Counted from the first letter of the stretch, positions 17,185 to 27,932 are shown. The stretch: DNA of 64,000 nt from Candidatus Promineofilum glycogenicum (GCA_016707605.1 JADJHJ010000012.1:124001-188000); one strand, 5' to 3'. The notes: generated by a model not told the origin, from the sequence alone. Translations and numbers: made by a program.

Positions 17185-19187
17185 ATGAGCGCCTATCCCC
17201 TGGATAAACATCAGTTAACGGCCAACGTCATCCGCGGCCTGGCGATGGATGCGGTGCAAAAGGCCGAGAGCGGCCACCCCGGTCTGCCGATGGGCATGGC
17301 CGACGCCGCCGTCGTTCTGTGGTCGCAATTCATGAAGTTCAACCCCGGCGATCCGTGGTGGTTCAACCGCGACCGCTTCCTGCTGTCGGCCGGGCACGGC
17401 TCCATGCTGCTCTATAGCCTGCTGCACCTGTCCGGCTACGACCTGCCGCTGGAAGACCTGATGAACTTCCGCCAGTGGGGCAGCCTGACGCCCGGCCACC
17501 CGGAGTTGCACCTGACGCCCGGCGTCGAGACCTCCACCGGGCCGCTGGGGCAGGGGCTGACCAACGCTGTCGGCATGGCCATCGCCGAGCGCTGGCTGGC
17601 GGCGCGCTTCAACCGCGACGACTACCCGCTCGTTGACCACATGACCTACGCCCTGGTCAGCGATGGCGACCTGATGGAAGGCATCTCCCATGAGGCGTGC
17701 TCGCTGGCCGGGCATCTGGGGCTGGGCAAGCTGACGTTCCTCTACGACGACAACCACATCACCATCGACGGCAAGACGGATTTGGCCTTCTCAGAGGATG
17801 TGCTGAAGCGGTTCGAGGCCTACGGCTGGCACACGACGCGCGTCGACGGGCACGACCCGCTGGCGGTGCGCGCGGCGCTGGTCGAGGCCGCGGCCGAGAC
17901 GGAGCGGCCGTCGCTCATCGCCTGCCGCACGACTATCGGCTTCGGCAGCCCCAACCGCGCCGGCACGGCCAAGGCCACGGCGAGCCGCTGGGGGCCGAAG
18001 AGGTGCGGCTGACCAAGGAGGCCCTGGGCCTGCCCGCCGACCAGCCTTTCTACGTGCCCGCTGAGGCCTGCGACTTTCTGGGCGAGGCAGCCCGCCACGG
18101 CGCAACGCGCATGGGCCAGTGGGAGGAGCTGCGGCGCGACTATGAGCGGGCTTTCCCCGATGACGGCGAACTGTTTCGCCACATGCTCGATGGCGAGTTC
18201 GACGTGGCCCTGGACGTGGATGAGCTGTTCGAGGCGGGCAAGAGCATGGCCACCCGCGTGGCGTCGGGCATCGTGCTCAACGCCATCGCGCCCCAATCAC
18301 CGACGCTGCTGGGCGGCTCGGGCGACCTGACGCCGTCGAACAAGACCGACCTGAAGGGGGCCGGCGACCTGCGGCGGGGTGACTTCTCCGGCCGCTACAT
18401 TCGCTTCGGCGTGCGCGAACACGCCATGGGCGGCATCCTCAACGGCATGGCCCTGCACGGCGGCGTGCGCCCCTATGGCGGCACGTTCCTGGTCTTCTCC
18501 GACTACATGCGGCCGTCCATTCGCCTGGCGGCGTTGATGGAAGCGGCGGTCATCTACGTCTTCACCCACGACAGCATCGGCGTGGGCGAAGACGGGCCGA
18601 CCCACCAGCCGGTGGAGCACCTGATGGCCCTGCGGGCCATTCCCAACCTGATGGTCATCCGTCCGGCCGACGCCGTGGAGACAGCCGGGGCGTGGCTGGC
18701 GGCCCTGGCCAACCGCAAGGGGCCGACGGCGCTCATCCTGACCCGCCAGAACCTGCCGCGGCTGGGGACGACCATCTCCCAGACGCTCCGTGGCGGCTAC
18801 GTGCTGGCCGAAGCGACGCGCGACGGCCAGCCGGTCGAGCCGGACGTGATCCTCATCGGCACCGGCTCCGAGGTGCAACTGGCGGTGAAGGCGCGGGAGA
18901 TTCTGGCCGGGGAAGGCGTGGCCGCGCGGGTGGTGTCGCTGCCGTCGTGGGAGCTATTCGCTGCCCAGCCGGAGGAGTACCGCGAGAGCGTGCTGCCGAA
19001 CCACGTTCGGGCGCGGGTGTCGGTCGAGGCGGGCGTCACCGAGGGCTGGCGGCAGTTCGTCGGGCTGGATGGTCTGTCGGTGGGCATCGACCGCTTCGGC
19101 GCGTCGGCCCCCTATCAGGTGGTGTACGAGAAGCTGGGGGTGACGGCCGAGGCGGTGGCCGAAGCGGCGCGGGCAGTCCGCTTGTAG
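17185..19187 (+). CDS. tkt: Transketolase (frameshifted near 17975)
   Basis: Transketolase transfers two-carbon units between sugar phosphates in the pentose phosphate pathway, using thiamine diphosphate. The protein would be about 667 aa, the normal length, if one missing base near 17973-17976 is restored. Before the break are [29 protein letters not shown] and the ThDP motif [13 protein letters not shown]; after it are [26 protein letters not shown] and [16 protein letters not shown]. At the break the expected Lys-Ala-His-Gly lacks one C. Both flanks are fully conserved, so a sequencing error is likely. The start has AAGGAG at 17174. The stop TAG lies in the following palindromic element. 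Confidence 0.92.
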
Positions 19188-19255
19188 CGCGGGTTGGCAA
19201 CCCGCCTCTTCTCCTTCAGCAGCAGAAGAGGCGGGTTGCCAACCCGCCCTACAGT
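19183..19255. repeat. TTGTAG palindromic element between convergent genes
   Basis: Paired palindrome with arms of about 29 bp (TTGTAGCGCGGGTTGGCAAC and complement), ending CTACA. The left edge supplies the transketolase TAG and the right edge supplies the TAG of the DUF3307 gene on the other strand. It is a candidate bidirectional terminator. Confidence 0.85.
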
Positions 19256-19944
19256 AGCGCCCCTAGGCCCAGCCCCACGGCCACGGCTAACACGACGCTG
19301 GAGATGAGTTCGGCCAGATAGACCACGTCGCCGTTGCCATTGATGACGCGCGGCCACTCCATGACCAGCCGCGGCAGGGCCACCAGCGGCACTAGCAACA
19401 CCTGGCCGAAGAGCACCAGCGTGGTGATGAGCACGCGCTCGACGATGCCGACGAACTTGTTGGGGCCGGCCGGGAAGTCGGGCGGCTGCCCCTTGAGCAG
19501 GCCGTAGACGACGAACTTCAGCAGCACCCAGGTGGGCATGGTGATGAAGGCGTAGCCGAGCAGCGCCGTCAGCAGCGGCGTCTGTCGGGCGCTGGCGGCA
19601 ACTCCCGCCCACATCTCGCCCCACACCAGATAGCCCCCGGCCACTAAAGCACTGAGGATAAAGAGTACGTGCAGGAGTTGGTCGATAAAGAAGCGTAACA
19701 GAGGGGGAATGGGCGGGCGGAAGAGGAATTGGACGGCGTCGACGAGGAAGTGACTGACGCTAATGAGCAGGACGCCCCACCACCAACCGCCGGCGAAGGG
19801 CGCGGCGAAGAGGGCGGTGACGGCGAAGAGCACGATACTGTGGGCGATGACCCCTCTCAGTTCGCGACTCTTCCACTGCGCCAGCGCGTCCCATTGCAAC
19901 ACATAGTCGCCCACCAGATGGGCCAGAAACATCGCAATAACCAT
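19249..19944 (-). CDS. DUF3307 integral membrane protein
   Basis: A 231-aa membrane protein with about six hydrophobic spans. The N-terminal MFLAHLVGDYVLQWDALAQWK matches the DUF3307 pattern (H-x2-GD-x3-Q). The function is unknown. The Met at 19944 is chosen because upstream codons are not hydrophobic; no clear Shine-Dalgarno. It ends Leu-Leu-stop within the palindromic element. Confidence 0.75.
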   Translation of the reverse strand: MVIAMFLAHLVGDYVLQWDALAQWKSRELRGVIAHSIVLFAVTALFAAPFAGGWWWGVLLISVSHFLVDAVQFLFRPPIPPLLRFFIDQLLHVLFILSALVAGGYLVWGEMWAGVAASARQTPLLTALLGYAFITMPTWVLLKFVVYGLLKGQPPDFPAGPNKFVGIVERVLITTLVLFGQVLLVPLVALPRLVMEWPRVINGNGDVVYLAELISSVVLAVAVGLGLGALL

Positions 19945-20041
19945 TACACTTACCGCTGCCGTCCGGCGACGGCAGATACCACAGGTTCCAGCTACCACTA
20001 ATCATACATCGTCCTGTGGGGCGCGCTGTGTTACAGGACAC

Positions 20042-20097
20042 AGTTGTCAGTTGTCAGTTGTTAGTACGCAGCCACTAACAACTGACAACTGACAACT
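20042..20097. repeat. Perfect 24-bp hairpin (GTTGTCAG repeats)
   Basis: Left arm AGTTGTCAGTTGTCAGTTGT continuing to TTAGT, 8-nt loop, exact complementary right arm ending at 20097. It touches the stop codon of the UPF0182 gene (20096-20098) and is a likely terminator or mobile palindrome. Confidence 0.85.
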
Positions 20098-23022
20098 ACT
20101 CCGTCAGCGCCGCCAACTGGGCCAGGGTTTCGCGTAGCGATTCAAGCTCCTGGCCGTAGCGCGCCCAGTCGCCGTCGCGCTGGGCCTGTTCGGCCGCTTG
20201 CAAGTGGGCGTTGGCCGCGGCGACCAGTTCGTCGACTGTCGTCGGGTTGGTCGGGGGCGTGGCGGCGTCGGGAGTGGGCGTTGGAGTCAGGCCGCCGGGC
20301 GGTAGCGATTCATCTACCACGGTAACGCCGTCCGTGCTGGCCTGGGCCAGGGCGATGAGCGAGCGGTCGAGCGTCTCAGCCATCGCCACGCCGGTGTTGC
20401 TGGCCGTCACGATGCGCCGTAGTTCGGGCAGGGCGTTGGCCTCCGACAGCAGGTAGACCGGCTCCACGTAGAGAAAGCTCTGGTTGATGGGCAGCACCAG
20501 CAGATTGCCGCGCACGACGCTGGAGCCGCGCTGATCCCACAGGGTGAACTGCTGCGAGATGGACGGCTCCTGGTCGATGCGCCCCTCCACCTGGAGCGGG
20601 CCAAAGACCAGCGTCTGGCGGCCCATCTCGTAGACGATCAACTCGCCATAGTGGCCGGGGTCGTTGCGCGCCGCCATCCAGGCGATCATGTTGTTCTTGT
20701 TGGCCGGGCTGAAGGGCAGGATAAGCAGGTACTCCGGCTCGCCTCGTCGGGCAGCGGCAGGGTGACGTAGTACGGCTCCGTCTCCTGGGTGGCGCTCTCC
20801 ACGACCTCGCTGGGGATCTGCCACAGGTCTTCCTTGTTATAGAAGACGCGCACGTCGTTCATGTGGTAGGTCAGGTATTGGCGCGCCTGGGCCCAGAACA
20901 GGTCGACCGGGTAGCGCAGGTGGGCCTGCAAATCGGCCGGCATCTCGTCCAGCGGGTGGAAGACGCCAGGGAAGGCGCGGGCGTAACTCTGGATGATCGG
21001 GTCGTCGGGGTTGCTGACGTAGTAGGTGACGTTACCGTCGTAGGCGTCGATGGTGATCTTGACCGCGTTGCGCATGTAGTTGAAGGCGCGGGTGGTTATG
21101 GGCAGGACCGCGCCGTTGGGCAGGGTCTCGGTGACGCTCGGCCGCGGGCTGAGGCGGGCCGGCGTGGAGTAGGGGTAGTCGTCGCTGACGGTATAGGCGT
21201 CTTGCAGCCAGACGAGCCGCCCGGCGTCGTTGACCACCAGGTAGGGGTCGCTGTCGAGCAGCAGGAAGGGCGTCAACTCGCGGACGCGCTCCTGAACCTG
21301 GCGGCGGTACTGGACGCGGGTCGTCTCGGTGATGTCGTTGCTGAGCAAGACGTTGGGGTCGCTCTGGCGCATGGCGAAGGCCAGCCGCTTGAGGAAGGAG
21401 TCGAGGACGATGCCACCCGTACCCTCGTAATTCGTGTAGACATTCTCGTCGCCGCTGGGATAGCTGAACTCCTCGCGGGCGCTGCCGACGTAAATGGTGT
21501 CGTTGGTCAATTCGCCGAAGTAGATCTCCGGTCGCGTGACCTGGATTGACTCGACGCGGCTCTGCGGCGGGAGGTCTTTGATGAAGAAGTTGGGTTGCCC
21601 TTCGGACGTTACCTCGTTGACCGGGTTCATGATGATGCCGTAGCCGTGGGTGAACTCCAGGTTGCGGTTGACCCACGACGGCGCGGGCAGGCGCGTCTTG
21701 TCCAGCTCGCGCGCGGCCAGCATCACCTGGCGCTGCTCGCCGTCGATCTGGTAGCGGTCGATGTCGATCTCGCCCACGGCGTAGTAGGGGCGCAACCCCT
21801 GGAGTTGCTGGAAGGTCTGTTGCAGCGGCCGGTAGTCCCACAGCCTCACGTTGCGCAACACGTCCTCATTTTCGAGGAGGTCTTCGGGCGATAGGTCTTC
21901 GACCTCGCCGAAGGGCGTTGACTCGATTGCGTCGAGGTCAAAGGCGGCGCGGGTGAAGGCGATGTTGTTCTCGATGTAGGGCGTCTCCAACGATAGCTCG
22001 TTCGGCTCGACGACGTAGCGTTGCAGCAGGCCGGGCAGCAGGCCGCCGACGATGAGGCCGCTGGCCAGCCACAGCGCCGCGCCGATGATTGGCAGGCGCA
22101 GGTTGGGGCGCACGACGTTAGTGAACAGGGCCAGGGCCGTCAGTAGCGCAAACACCGCTTGCAGCCGTAAGCCCCACAGGCCGGCGCGCAAATCAACGTA
22201 GCTGGCCCCGTAGGCCACGCCGCGGTTGGAGAACAGCAGGCGATAGGTGTCCAGAGCGTAGCCGGCGGCCCACACCAGCAGCAGCACGCCCAGCAGCCCG
22301 GCCAGGTGGCGGCGCAGGCCGTTGGCTTGCAGCGGCTGCCACGCCCCGCGTTGCATCTCCAGCAGGTTCGAGCCGGCGTAGATGGGCAGCAAGCCCAGAG
22401 CGGCCACGAAGAGCACGGTGACCAGCCAGCCCTGGAAGAACTCATAGACAGGTAGTTGGAAGACGTAGAAGCCCACGTCGCGGCCGAAGATGGGTTCGGC
22501 CACACCGAAGCCCTGCGCGTTTTGCAGCAGCAGCAGCTCCTCCCACTGGCTGGCGGCGGCCGAGGCGAACAGGAAGGCCAGCACGAGGGCGAGGCCGATG
22601 ATGATGGCGCGGATGCCGCCGGCGCGTAGGACGTTCTGTTGCAGCGGCGTCGTGTCGCGCAGCGCCCACCGCCGGGCCAGAAGCCAGTTGCCCAGCAGCA
22701 CCAGGAGAGCCACGGCGAAGGCGGCGACGAAGACGACCACACGCACCGTCAGCCGCTTGACGAACATATCGCGGAAGCCGAGGTGGTCGAACCACAGGAA
22801 GTCGGTGTAGAAGCCGGCGATGCTGCCCAGGCTGAAGAGGAACAGGAGGATGAGGATGCTCAGCAGGATGAGCCGGTTGACGCGCGGCGAGCGGTTGGGC
22901 GGTGGGAAGGTGCGGCGCGGCGGCCGGCGACCCCCGCCGCCGCCCTCTTCCTGCTCGCGCCAACCAGCCTCTTCCATCGCTCGCCGAAACACTTCGGGAA
23001 TGTCAAAGTCGTCTTGCTTCAT
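20096..23022 (-). CDS. UPF0182 family membrane protein (frameshifted near 20741)
   Basis: A large protein of about 975 aa after correcting one missing base. The N terminus is Gly/Arg/Pro-rich. About seven TM segments follow (first LILLSILILLFLFSLGSIAG), then a long extracytoplasmic region with the UPF0182 landmarks YGIIMNPVNEVTSEGQP, FIKDLPP, EIYFGE and YSNPD-like repeats. The C-terminal part holds LLILPFSPANKNNMIAWMAARND and WDQRGSSVVRGNLLVLPI. The frame breaks between LPLPDEA and EPEYLLIL, where one C is missing at 20740-20743. The function is unknown. Possibly transcribed before or with no partner; the next minus-strand gene upstream starts 2.4 kb away. Confidence 0.88.
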
Positions 23023-23032
23023 GTCTCATCCC

Positions 23033-23147
23033 GGTGCGTCGCACTTTCCGAAGTGCGTCGCACCTTCTTCGCGCACCTTCTTCGCGCAACGAATACTTCC
23101 TTGGCCTGGAAACTATTATCCGCAGATTAGGCAGATTGGGCAGATTT
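23033..23147. repeat. GTGCGTCGCAC pair plus GCAGATT repeat
   Basis: Two GTGCGTCGCAC units with CTTTC and CTTCT linkers (23036-23068) are followed by ATCCGCAGATTAGGCAGATT at about 23118. They fill the gap between the transglutaminase stop and the UPF0182 start. Confidence 0.75.
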
Positions 23148-23159
23148 AAGAGGCACACG

Positions 23160-25436
23160 TTAAGGGGGGATACGAAATCGCCGCCGCCAGGCCAGCCGCC
23201 GCAGCGGGGCGCGGGCCTCGACCCAAGCGGCGCGGGCCTCGTCGGCCGCTTCCGTCGCCGGCCGGCGGCCATACTGCCGCGCCGCGAACATCCCCGCCAG
23301 ACGCGCCACCGCGCCGCGCAAGGGGGCCGCTGCCTCATCCCCTTCAAGTTGATCGAGCAGCGCCGCGGCGAACTCATCCGGCGTCTGCCCCGGCCGATAG
23401 GGGTGGCCGGCCGCCGCCGCGCCGTCTTGCAGCCCGGCGAAGGCGGCTTGCACGGCGTCGAGCGGAACCCGCGGCGCGCGCCGCCGCGCCAGCGCCCGCC
23501 GCCCCCACAGTTGCCAGACGACCAGCGCCAGCGCCGCCAGCCCCAGCCACAGGAACCACGGCGTCTGGCGCTGCGGCGCGCGCGGCGGCACGACGGCCAT
23601 CGGCTGCGGCGGCTCGAAGGTGGGCGGGGCGCTGTCACCGGCGGCGGGCGCGGCCGGCGCGGCGGCCACGGCAAAGGGCGCGGTCGGCTCGAACTCCACC
23701 CAGCCGATGCCGGCAAAGTAGACCTCGGCCCACGAGTGGGCGTCGAGTTGACGCACCGTCTGCACGCCGCGCGCGTCCGGCGGCTGTTGCAGGAAGCCGG
23801 CGGCCAGCCGTGCCGGCAGCCCCACGGCGCGGGCCATGACGACCATGGCCGAGGCGTAGTAGTCGCAGAAGCCGCGCTGCAAGTCGAAGAGGAAGTAGTC
23901 GACAATGTCTACGTCGCGCGGTGGCTGCGGCAGATCGAGGGTATAGGGGTACTGGTGCAGGAAGGCTTCGATGGCCCGCGCCTGGGCGTAGGGGGACGGC
24001 GGGGCGGCGTCGCCCGCCTCTAGACCGGCGGCGACGCGGGCCAGTTCGTAGACGCGGTCGGGGATGCCGCGCGGCAGGGCGGTGTAGCGGGCGCGAATCT
24101 CGGCCGGCACGTCCTCCAGGCGAGCGGCTTCTAGCCCGGCCGGGTCGAGCAGGACGGCCGTCGACTGGGCCGTGTAGCGGAAGGGGGCGTTGTTGCGTCC
24201 GCGCACACCGACCAGATCGTCCGAGCCGCGCCAACTGACGGTCAGGTCGTGGCTGAAGAGGGCCGGGCGGCCGACGGTGTAGCGCGTCGCCCGCCGGTCG
24301 TGCACCCAGTCCACCGTCTGCGTCAGCGTGATCTGGGCCGCCGCCTCGGCGGCCGGAATAGGCTGACCCGCCTCGACCGCCTCATCCCGCTCCGATGACC
24401 GCGCCCAGCCGCGGCCGGTGTAGACGTCGTAGCTGACCGAGCGCCAATTGCGGGCCGTCAGCGCCGCGCCGGGCGGTAGATCGGCCGGCAGGGCGACGGC
24501 GGCGGTCATGACGACGGTGGCCGCCAGTTGCGGATCACCCCCCAGCAGAAAGGAGCGCGGCAGCCCGCCCGCGCCGATGGCCCCCTCGTCGGTGCGCGGC
24601 TGCTGGACGCCGGCGAAGGCCCGCTCCAACGTCTGCTCGGCGGCCACGACCGCCTCCTGCCGCTGGAACGCCTCGGCGATGGCCCGGAAGTTGATCGCCG
24701 GCAGGGCCATGGCCAGCGACATGATGCCCAGGCTGACGCCGGCGGCGTAGACCAGCAGATCGGGGCGTACTTCGGCCGAGTAGTCCACGCCCGCCCGTTC
24801 CCACTCCGCCTCGCGGTGAAGATAGTTGAGAAAGGTGGCCGCGGTGACGGCCAGGCCGAAGAAGAGGACGGCCCAGTAGAGCGGAGCCTGCCCGTAGAAG
24901 GTGTTGACCGCCAGCGCTGCGCCAACGAGCGTCAGCCCCCAGTAAGGGCGGCCCAGCCGGTAGCTGCTCCAGGCCAGGAAGGCGGCCACGAACCAGCCGG
25001 CCAGGGCCAGGCCGAGGGTGAAGACGACCGTCTCCGTGCTGCGCCCGCCGCCGGCCACGGCCGTGACCCAGCCCGCGGCCCGGTCGGCGAAGAGGGCCAG
25101 TTGGCGCGCCCCGTAGGCGGCGATCTCGGCCGCGCCCTGGCGGGCGACGAACGGCGGCGGCCACAACTCGGCCACCAGGGCCAGCGACAGCGCCGCGCCG
25201 GCGACGATCAGACTGAGCCAGGCGACGGCCGGGCGCACCGTTCGCTGGGCCAACAGCGCGCCGAGCAGGAAGCCAAGCGCGACGGTCCAAATGACAACGC
25301 CATCCAGCGGAACCCACGCCACGTCGAGCACTGACAGGACGAGGCCGGCCAGGGCGGCGGCCAGCAGCACGAAGGGCAGCCAGCCGAAGCGCGGGCGGTA
25401 GCGGTGGACAAGGCGGGCCAGCAGTTCAACAGCCAT
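23160..25436 (-). CDS. Transglutaminase-like membrane protein (TgpA/DUF3488-DUF4129 type)
   Basis: A 758-aa protein. About six N-terminal TM segments precede an extracytoplasmic region with a transglutaminase core: the Cys motif RGFCDYYASAMVVMAR, the His motif LDAHSWAEVYF, and FEPTAP at the Asp position. A TM span (WFLWLGLAALALVVWQLW) and a DUF4129-like helical tail follow. Such proteins may crosslink or hydrolyse cell-surface peptides; the substrate is unknown. The start lies 3 bp after the DUF58 stop, so the two form an operon. The usual third partner, a MoxR ATPase, is not in the window. Confidence 0.88.
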   Translation of the reverse strand: MAVELLARLVHRYRPRFGWLPFVLLAAALAGLVLSVLDVAWVPLDGVVIWTVALGFLLGALLAQRTVRPAVAWLSLIVAGAALSLALVAELWPPPFVARQGAAEIAAYGARQLALFADRAAGWVTAVAGGGRSTETVVFTLGLALAGWFVAAFLAWSSYRLGRPYWGLTLVGAALAVNTFYGQAPLYWAVLFFGLAVTAATFLNYLHREAEWERAGVDYSAEVRPDLLVYAAGVSLGIMSLAMALPAINFRAIAEAFQRQEAVVAAEQTLERAFAGVQQPRTDEGAIGAGGLPRSFLLGGDPQLAATVVMTAAVALPADLPPGAALTARNWRSVSYDVYTGRGWARSSERDEAVEAGQPIPAAEAAAQITLTQTVDWVHDRRATRYTVGRPALFSHDLTVSWRGSDDLVGVRGRNNAPFRYTAQSTAVLLDPAGLEAARLEDVPAEIRARYTALPRGIPDRVYELARVAAGLEAGDAAPPSPYAQARAIEAFLHQYPYTLDLPQPPRDVDIVDYFLFDLQRGFCDYYASAMVVMARAVGLPARLAAGFLQQPPDARGVQTVRQLDAHSWAEVYFAGIGWVEFEPTAPFAVAAAPAAPAAGDSAPPTFEPPQPMAVVPPRAPQRQTPWFLWLGLAALALVVWQLWGRRALARRRAPRVPLDAVQAAFAGLQDGAAAAGHPYRPGQTPDEFAAALLDQLEGDEAAAPLRGAVARLAGMFAARQYGRRPATEAADEARAAWVEARAPLRRLAWRRRFRIPP

Positions 25437-25439
25437 CGC

Positions 25440-26771
25440 TCAGCGCTCAAACGGGCGGCGCACGGCCACCGCCCGCCCCGTGCCCGTCACCTTGAACTCC
25501 CAGAAGCCATGATGCTCCTCTTCGATCAGTGGCCGGCCGATCTCGCCACGACGCACGACCTGGCAGCGGTAGCCGAGCAGGGCAATGGCGGCGCGCAACG
25601 CCTCGCTGCTGCCCTCGCCGCCGAAGCTGGGCCGGTCGAGCAGCAGGACGTGGCTCTCCAGCCCGCGGCGCGACAGTTGGGCCAGTTGCGGCAGCCAGGC
25701 GGCGTCGGCCGTCGGGGTGATGATGATGGCCGCCGAACCGCGACGGGCAACGTCGCCCAACTCCTGCAGGGCGCGGCCGAGGTCGATCTCGCCGTCGGCC
25801 CGCAGCAGCGCCAAAGCGCGCAGGACGTTCCACTGCTGTCCCGCGCCCAGCGCCGGGGGAACGAGTTGCGGCTGGCGGGCAAAGGCGGCCAGGCCCACGC
25901 CGCGCGTCTCATTCAGCGCCCGCGCAGCCAGGGCCGCGGCCAGTAGCACGGCCTGCTCCTCCGTCCCGGCCGGCCCCTCGCCCAACTGGACGGCGGCCTG
26001 GGCGTCGAGCACCAGCCAGATGTCGCCGGCGGCGTCGCGCTCGAACTGGCGCACGTAGAGGCTGTCGCGGCGGGCGCTGGTCGGCCAGTGGATCCAGTGG
26101 TATGGGTCGAGGCTATGGTATTCGCGGACGCCGGCGGCGTTGCTGGCCGCCTGCCAGTTGCGTTCGCGCGTGCGCGCCCGGCCGTCGCTGCGGCCCGGCG
26201 GCAGGGGGATGGGCAGCGAGGTGTGGATGGGCGGGTGGATGATGATCTCCTGGCGCGCGTCGTAGCGGCGGCTGACGCGGAAGAGGCCGAACGGGTCGCC
26301 GCTCTCGATAGCCCACGGGCCGAGGTGGTACTGGCCGCGCCGGTTGCAGACCGACGATTGCCGCCAGCGGGCCGTGTCGTCGCTGCCGACGGCCCGCACC
26401 GCGCCAACCTGGTAGCCGGGGACGTTGGTCTCGTCGCGGATCTCTACCCACAGCGCGGGCAGGCCGGAGCGGTTGGTGAGGACGAACTCCTCCTCCAGCC
26501 GGTCGCCGACGGACACCCAGCCGAAGCGCAGTTGGCGGGCGGCCGCCAGCCCGCGGGCCAGCGTGCGCGCCCAGACGAAACCCACCAGCAGCAACCCGGC
26601 CAGGCCGACGAGCAGCGTCGTCCAGATGCGGTCGGGCAGGAGCAAGGCAGCCAGGAGCAGGGCGACCAGCCAGAGGAAAGGCAGCCTTAGCCGCAAAGCG
26701 ATGCGCGCTTCTGAATCACCCAGCAGCGTCCGTTGCAGCCACCCCGACCACCGCGCCCAGCGCACAGACAT
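25440..26771 (-). CDS. DUF58 domain-containing protein
   Basis: A 443-aa protein. Two adjacent TM spans (about 30-70) are followed by a beta-rich region and the DUF58 signature, with GDPFGLFRVSRRY and REYHSLDPYHWIHWPTSARRDSLYVRQFE leading into a von Willebrand A-like fold. DUF58 proteins usually act with MoxR ATPases and transglutaminases in envelope maturation; this is family knowledge. The Met at 26771 is preferred to the one six codons upstream, without strong evidence. Confidence 0.85.
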   Translation of the reverse strand: MSVRWARWSGWLQRTLLGDSEARIALRLRLPFLWLVALLLAALLLPDRIWTTLLVGLAGLLLVGFVWARTLARGLAAARQLRFGWVSVGDRLEEEFVLTNRSGLPALWVEIRDETNVPGYQVGAVRAVGSDDTARWRQSSVCNRRGQYHLGPWAIESGDPFGLFRVSRRYDARQEIIIHPPIHTSLPIPLPPGRSDGRARTRERNWQAASNAAGVREYHSLDPYHWIHWPTSARRDSLYVRQFERDAAGDIWLVLDAQAAVQLGEGPAGTEEQAVLLAAALAARALNETRGVGLAAFARQPQLVPPALGAGQQWNVLRALALLRADGEIDLGRALQELGDVARRGSAAIIITPTADAAWLPQLAQLSRRGLESHVLLLDRPSFGGEGSSEALRAAIALLGYRCQVVRRGEIGRPLIEEEHHGFWEFKVTGTGRAVAVRRPFER

Positions 26772-26820
26772 GGCCCGATTGTGCCACAAGGTACATGAGA
26801 TTACACGGATTGAAGTGGAA

Positions 26821-26999
26821 TGATCCGCAGATTGGGCAGATTGGGCAGATTAAAGAGGCTCACGCAAAGGCGCTAAGGGGCAAAGGCACAAAGGAAGAAA
26901 AGAAAGCAAACCTTTCTACCTTTGCGTCTTTGCTTTCTTCGCGCCTTTGCGTGAGCCTCTTTTTCTGAAATCTGCTTAATCTGCCCAATCTGCGGATCA
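26821..26999. repeat. Long inverted repeat built from ATCCGCAGATTGGG and CACGCAAAGGCGC units
   Basis: The left arm starts TGATCCGCAGATTGGGCAG and continues to AGAGGCTCACGCAAAGGCGC; the right arm is its near complement, ending TGCGGATCA. The total span is 179 bp. It is a composite of two dispersed repeat families and sits between the DUF58 start and the esterase end. Confidence 0.85.
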
Positions 27000-27006
27000 G
27001 ACTTTC

Positions 27007-27684
27007 TTAAGTCCGCGCCCGCAGCCAGGCTTGCAAGTCATCCAGCGCGGCGGCGGTCATTTTGTGCTCGGTGGGGTACTCGCGGTAGTCGAGGTCGGCC
27101 CCGGCGGCGCGCAGCACGCCGGCCGACCGGCGCGACTCGTCAGGCGGCACGGTGGCGTCGTGCTCGCCGGCGGCCATGAACACCGGCAGGCCGCTCAGCC
27201 GCCCGGCCACCGCCTCCGGCGCGATGCGCGGCACGAAGCCGACCATGGCGGCGATGCCGCGGGCGATGGCCGGATCGCGCAGCGCGGCGGCGAACGACAC
27301 GGCCGCCCCCTGGCTGAAGCCGATCAGGTACAGCCGCTCGGGGTCGGCGTTGTAGAGGCTGGGCAGGACGCGCAGGAAGCGGGACAGCGCCGCCACGGCC
27401 GGGTCGAACGCGGCCAACTCCGGCCACTGGCCGTGCGGTTGGGCGTGCCAGGAGAAGCCGGCCGTGCCTTCGGGCAGGATGGCCCGCGGGGCGACGACCA
27501 GCCACGGCCGCGGCACAACGCGGCGAAAGACCCACATCACGTCTTCATTGCCCAGACGGCCGTGGAGCAGGACGGCCGTGGGATAGGGGCCGGGGCCGTT
27601 GGGCATAGCGTAGCGGTAGGCCAGCCCGGCTTCATAGAATTCGGGGCCGGATTGGATGAGTTGGGGTGTTTGATCGGGGTCCAT
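27007..27684 (-). CDS. Phospholipase/carboxylesterase family alpha/beta hydrolase
   Basis: A 225-aa alpha/beta hydrolase of the carboxylesterase/lysophospholipase (YpfH/Est) type. Landmarks are the oxyanion segment LLHGRLGNEDVMW, nucleophile elbow GFSQGA, Asp in AAGEHDATVPP and His in TEHKMTAAAL. It is predicted to be cytoplasmic, with no signal peptide. The substrate is unknown. Confidence 0.88.
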   Translation of the reverse strand: MDPDQTPQLIQSGPEFYEAGLAYRYAMPNGPGPYPTAVLLHGRLGNEDVMWVFRRVVPRPWLVVAPRAILPEGTAGFSWHAQPHGQWPELAAFDPAVAALSRFLRVLPSLYNADPERLYLIGFSQGAAVSFAAALRDPAIARGIAAMVGFVPRIAPEAVAGRLSGLPVFMAAGEHDATVPPDESRRSAGVLRAAGADLDYREYPTEHKMTAAALDDLQAWLRART

Positions 27685-27832
27685 GAATCACGTTGCAAAA
27701 AAAATGAGGTGGCAGTAAGACGGGCGTCCTACTGTCCACCTCTGGGGGGGGAGCCATTCATAAGTATACTCACTACGGAGCTTTTGTCAATAAGCAGAAC
27801 ATATTGATAAATAATCAAATGCGTCAACCGGG

Positions 27833-27907
27833 CAACACCTGACAGGTGCGCGACCTTAAGTTTCGTCACTGTTAAAGTATCATCGGCCGCGCACCTATCA
27901 GGTGTTG
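27833..27907. repeat. CACCTGACAGGTG hairpin element
   Basis: CAACACCTGACAGGTGCGCG pairs with a right arm CGCGCACCTATCAGGTGTTG. The same family occurs at 55287-55358 and 62142-62185. The element lies just upstream of the FAD oxidase promoter. The remaining 27685-27832 stretch is AT-richer, with no gene seen. Confidence 0.8.
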
Positions 27908-27919
27908 GTGACAATGTGC

Positions 27920-27925
27920 TAAGAT
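27920..27925 (+). promoter_or_regulatory. Probable -10 (TAAGAT), leaderless
   Basis: TAAGAT ends 7 nt before the ATG at 27933, and no Shine-Dalgarno is present. The arrangement matches other leaderless-type starts in the window. The -35 is not convincing. Confidence 0.4.
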
Positions 27926-27932
27926 CGCCATC

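Noticed and set aside
26821..26999. Possible CRISPR array because of repeated GCAGATTGGGCAGATT units
   Set aside because: Units are inverted and irregularly spaced with no unique spacers; it is a palindromic repeat.
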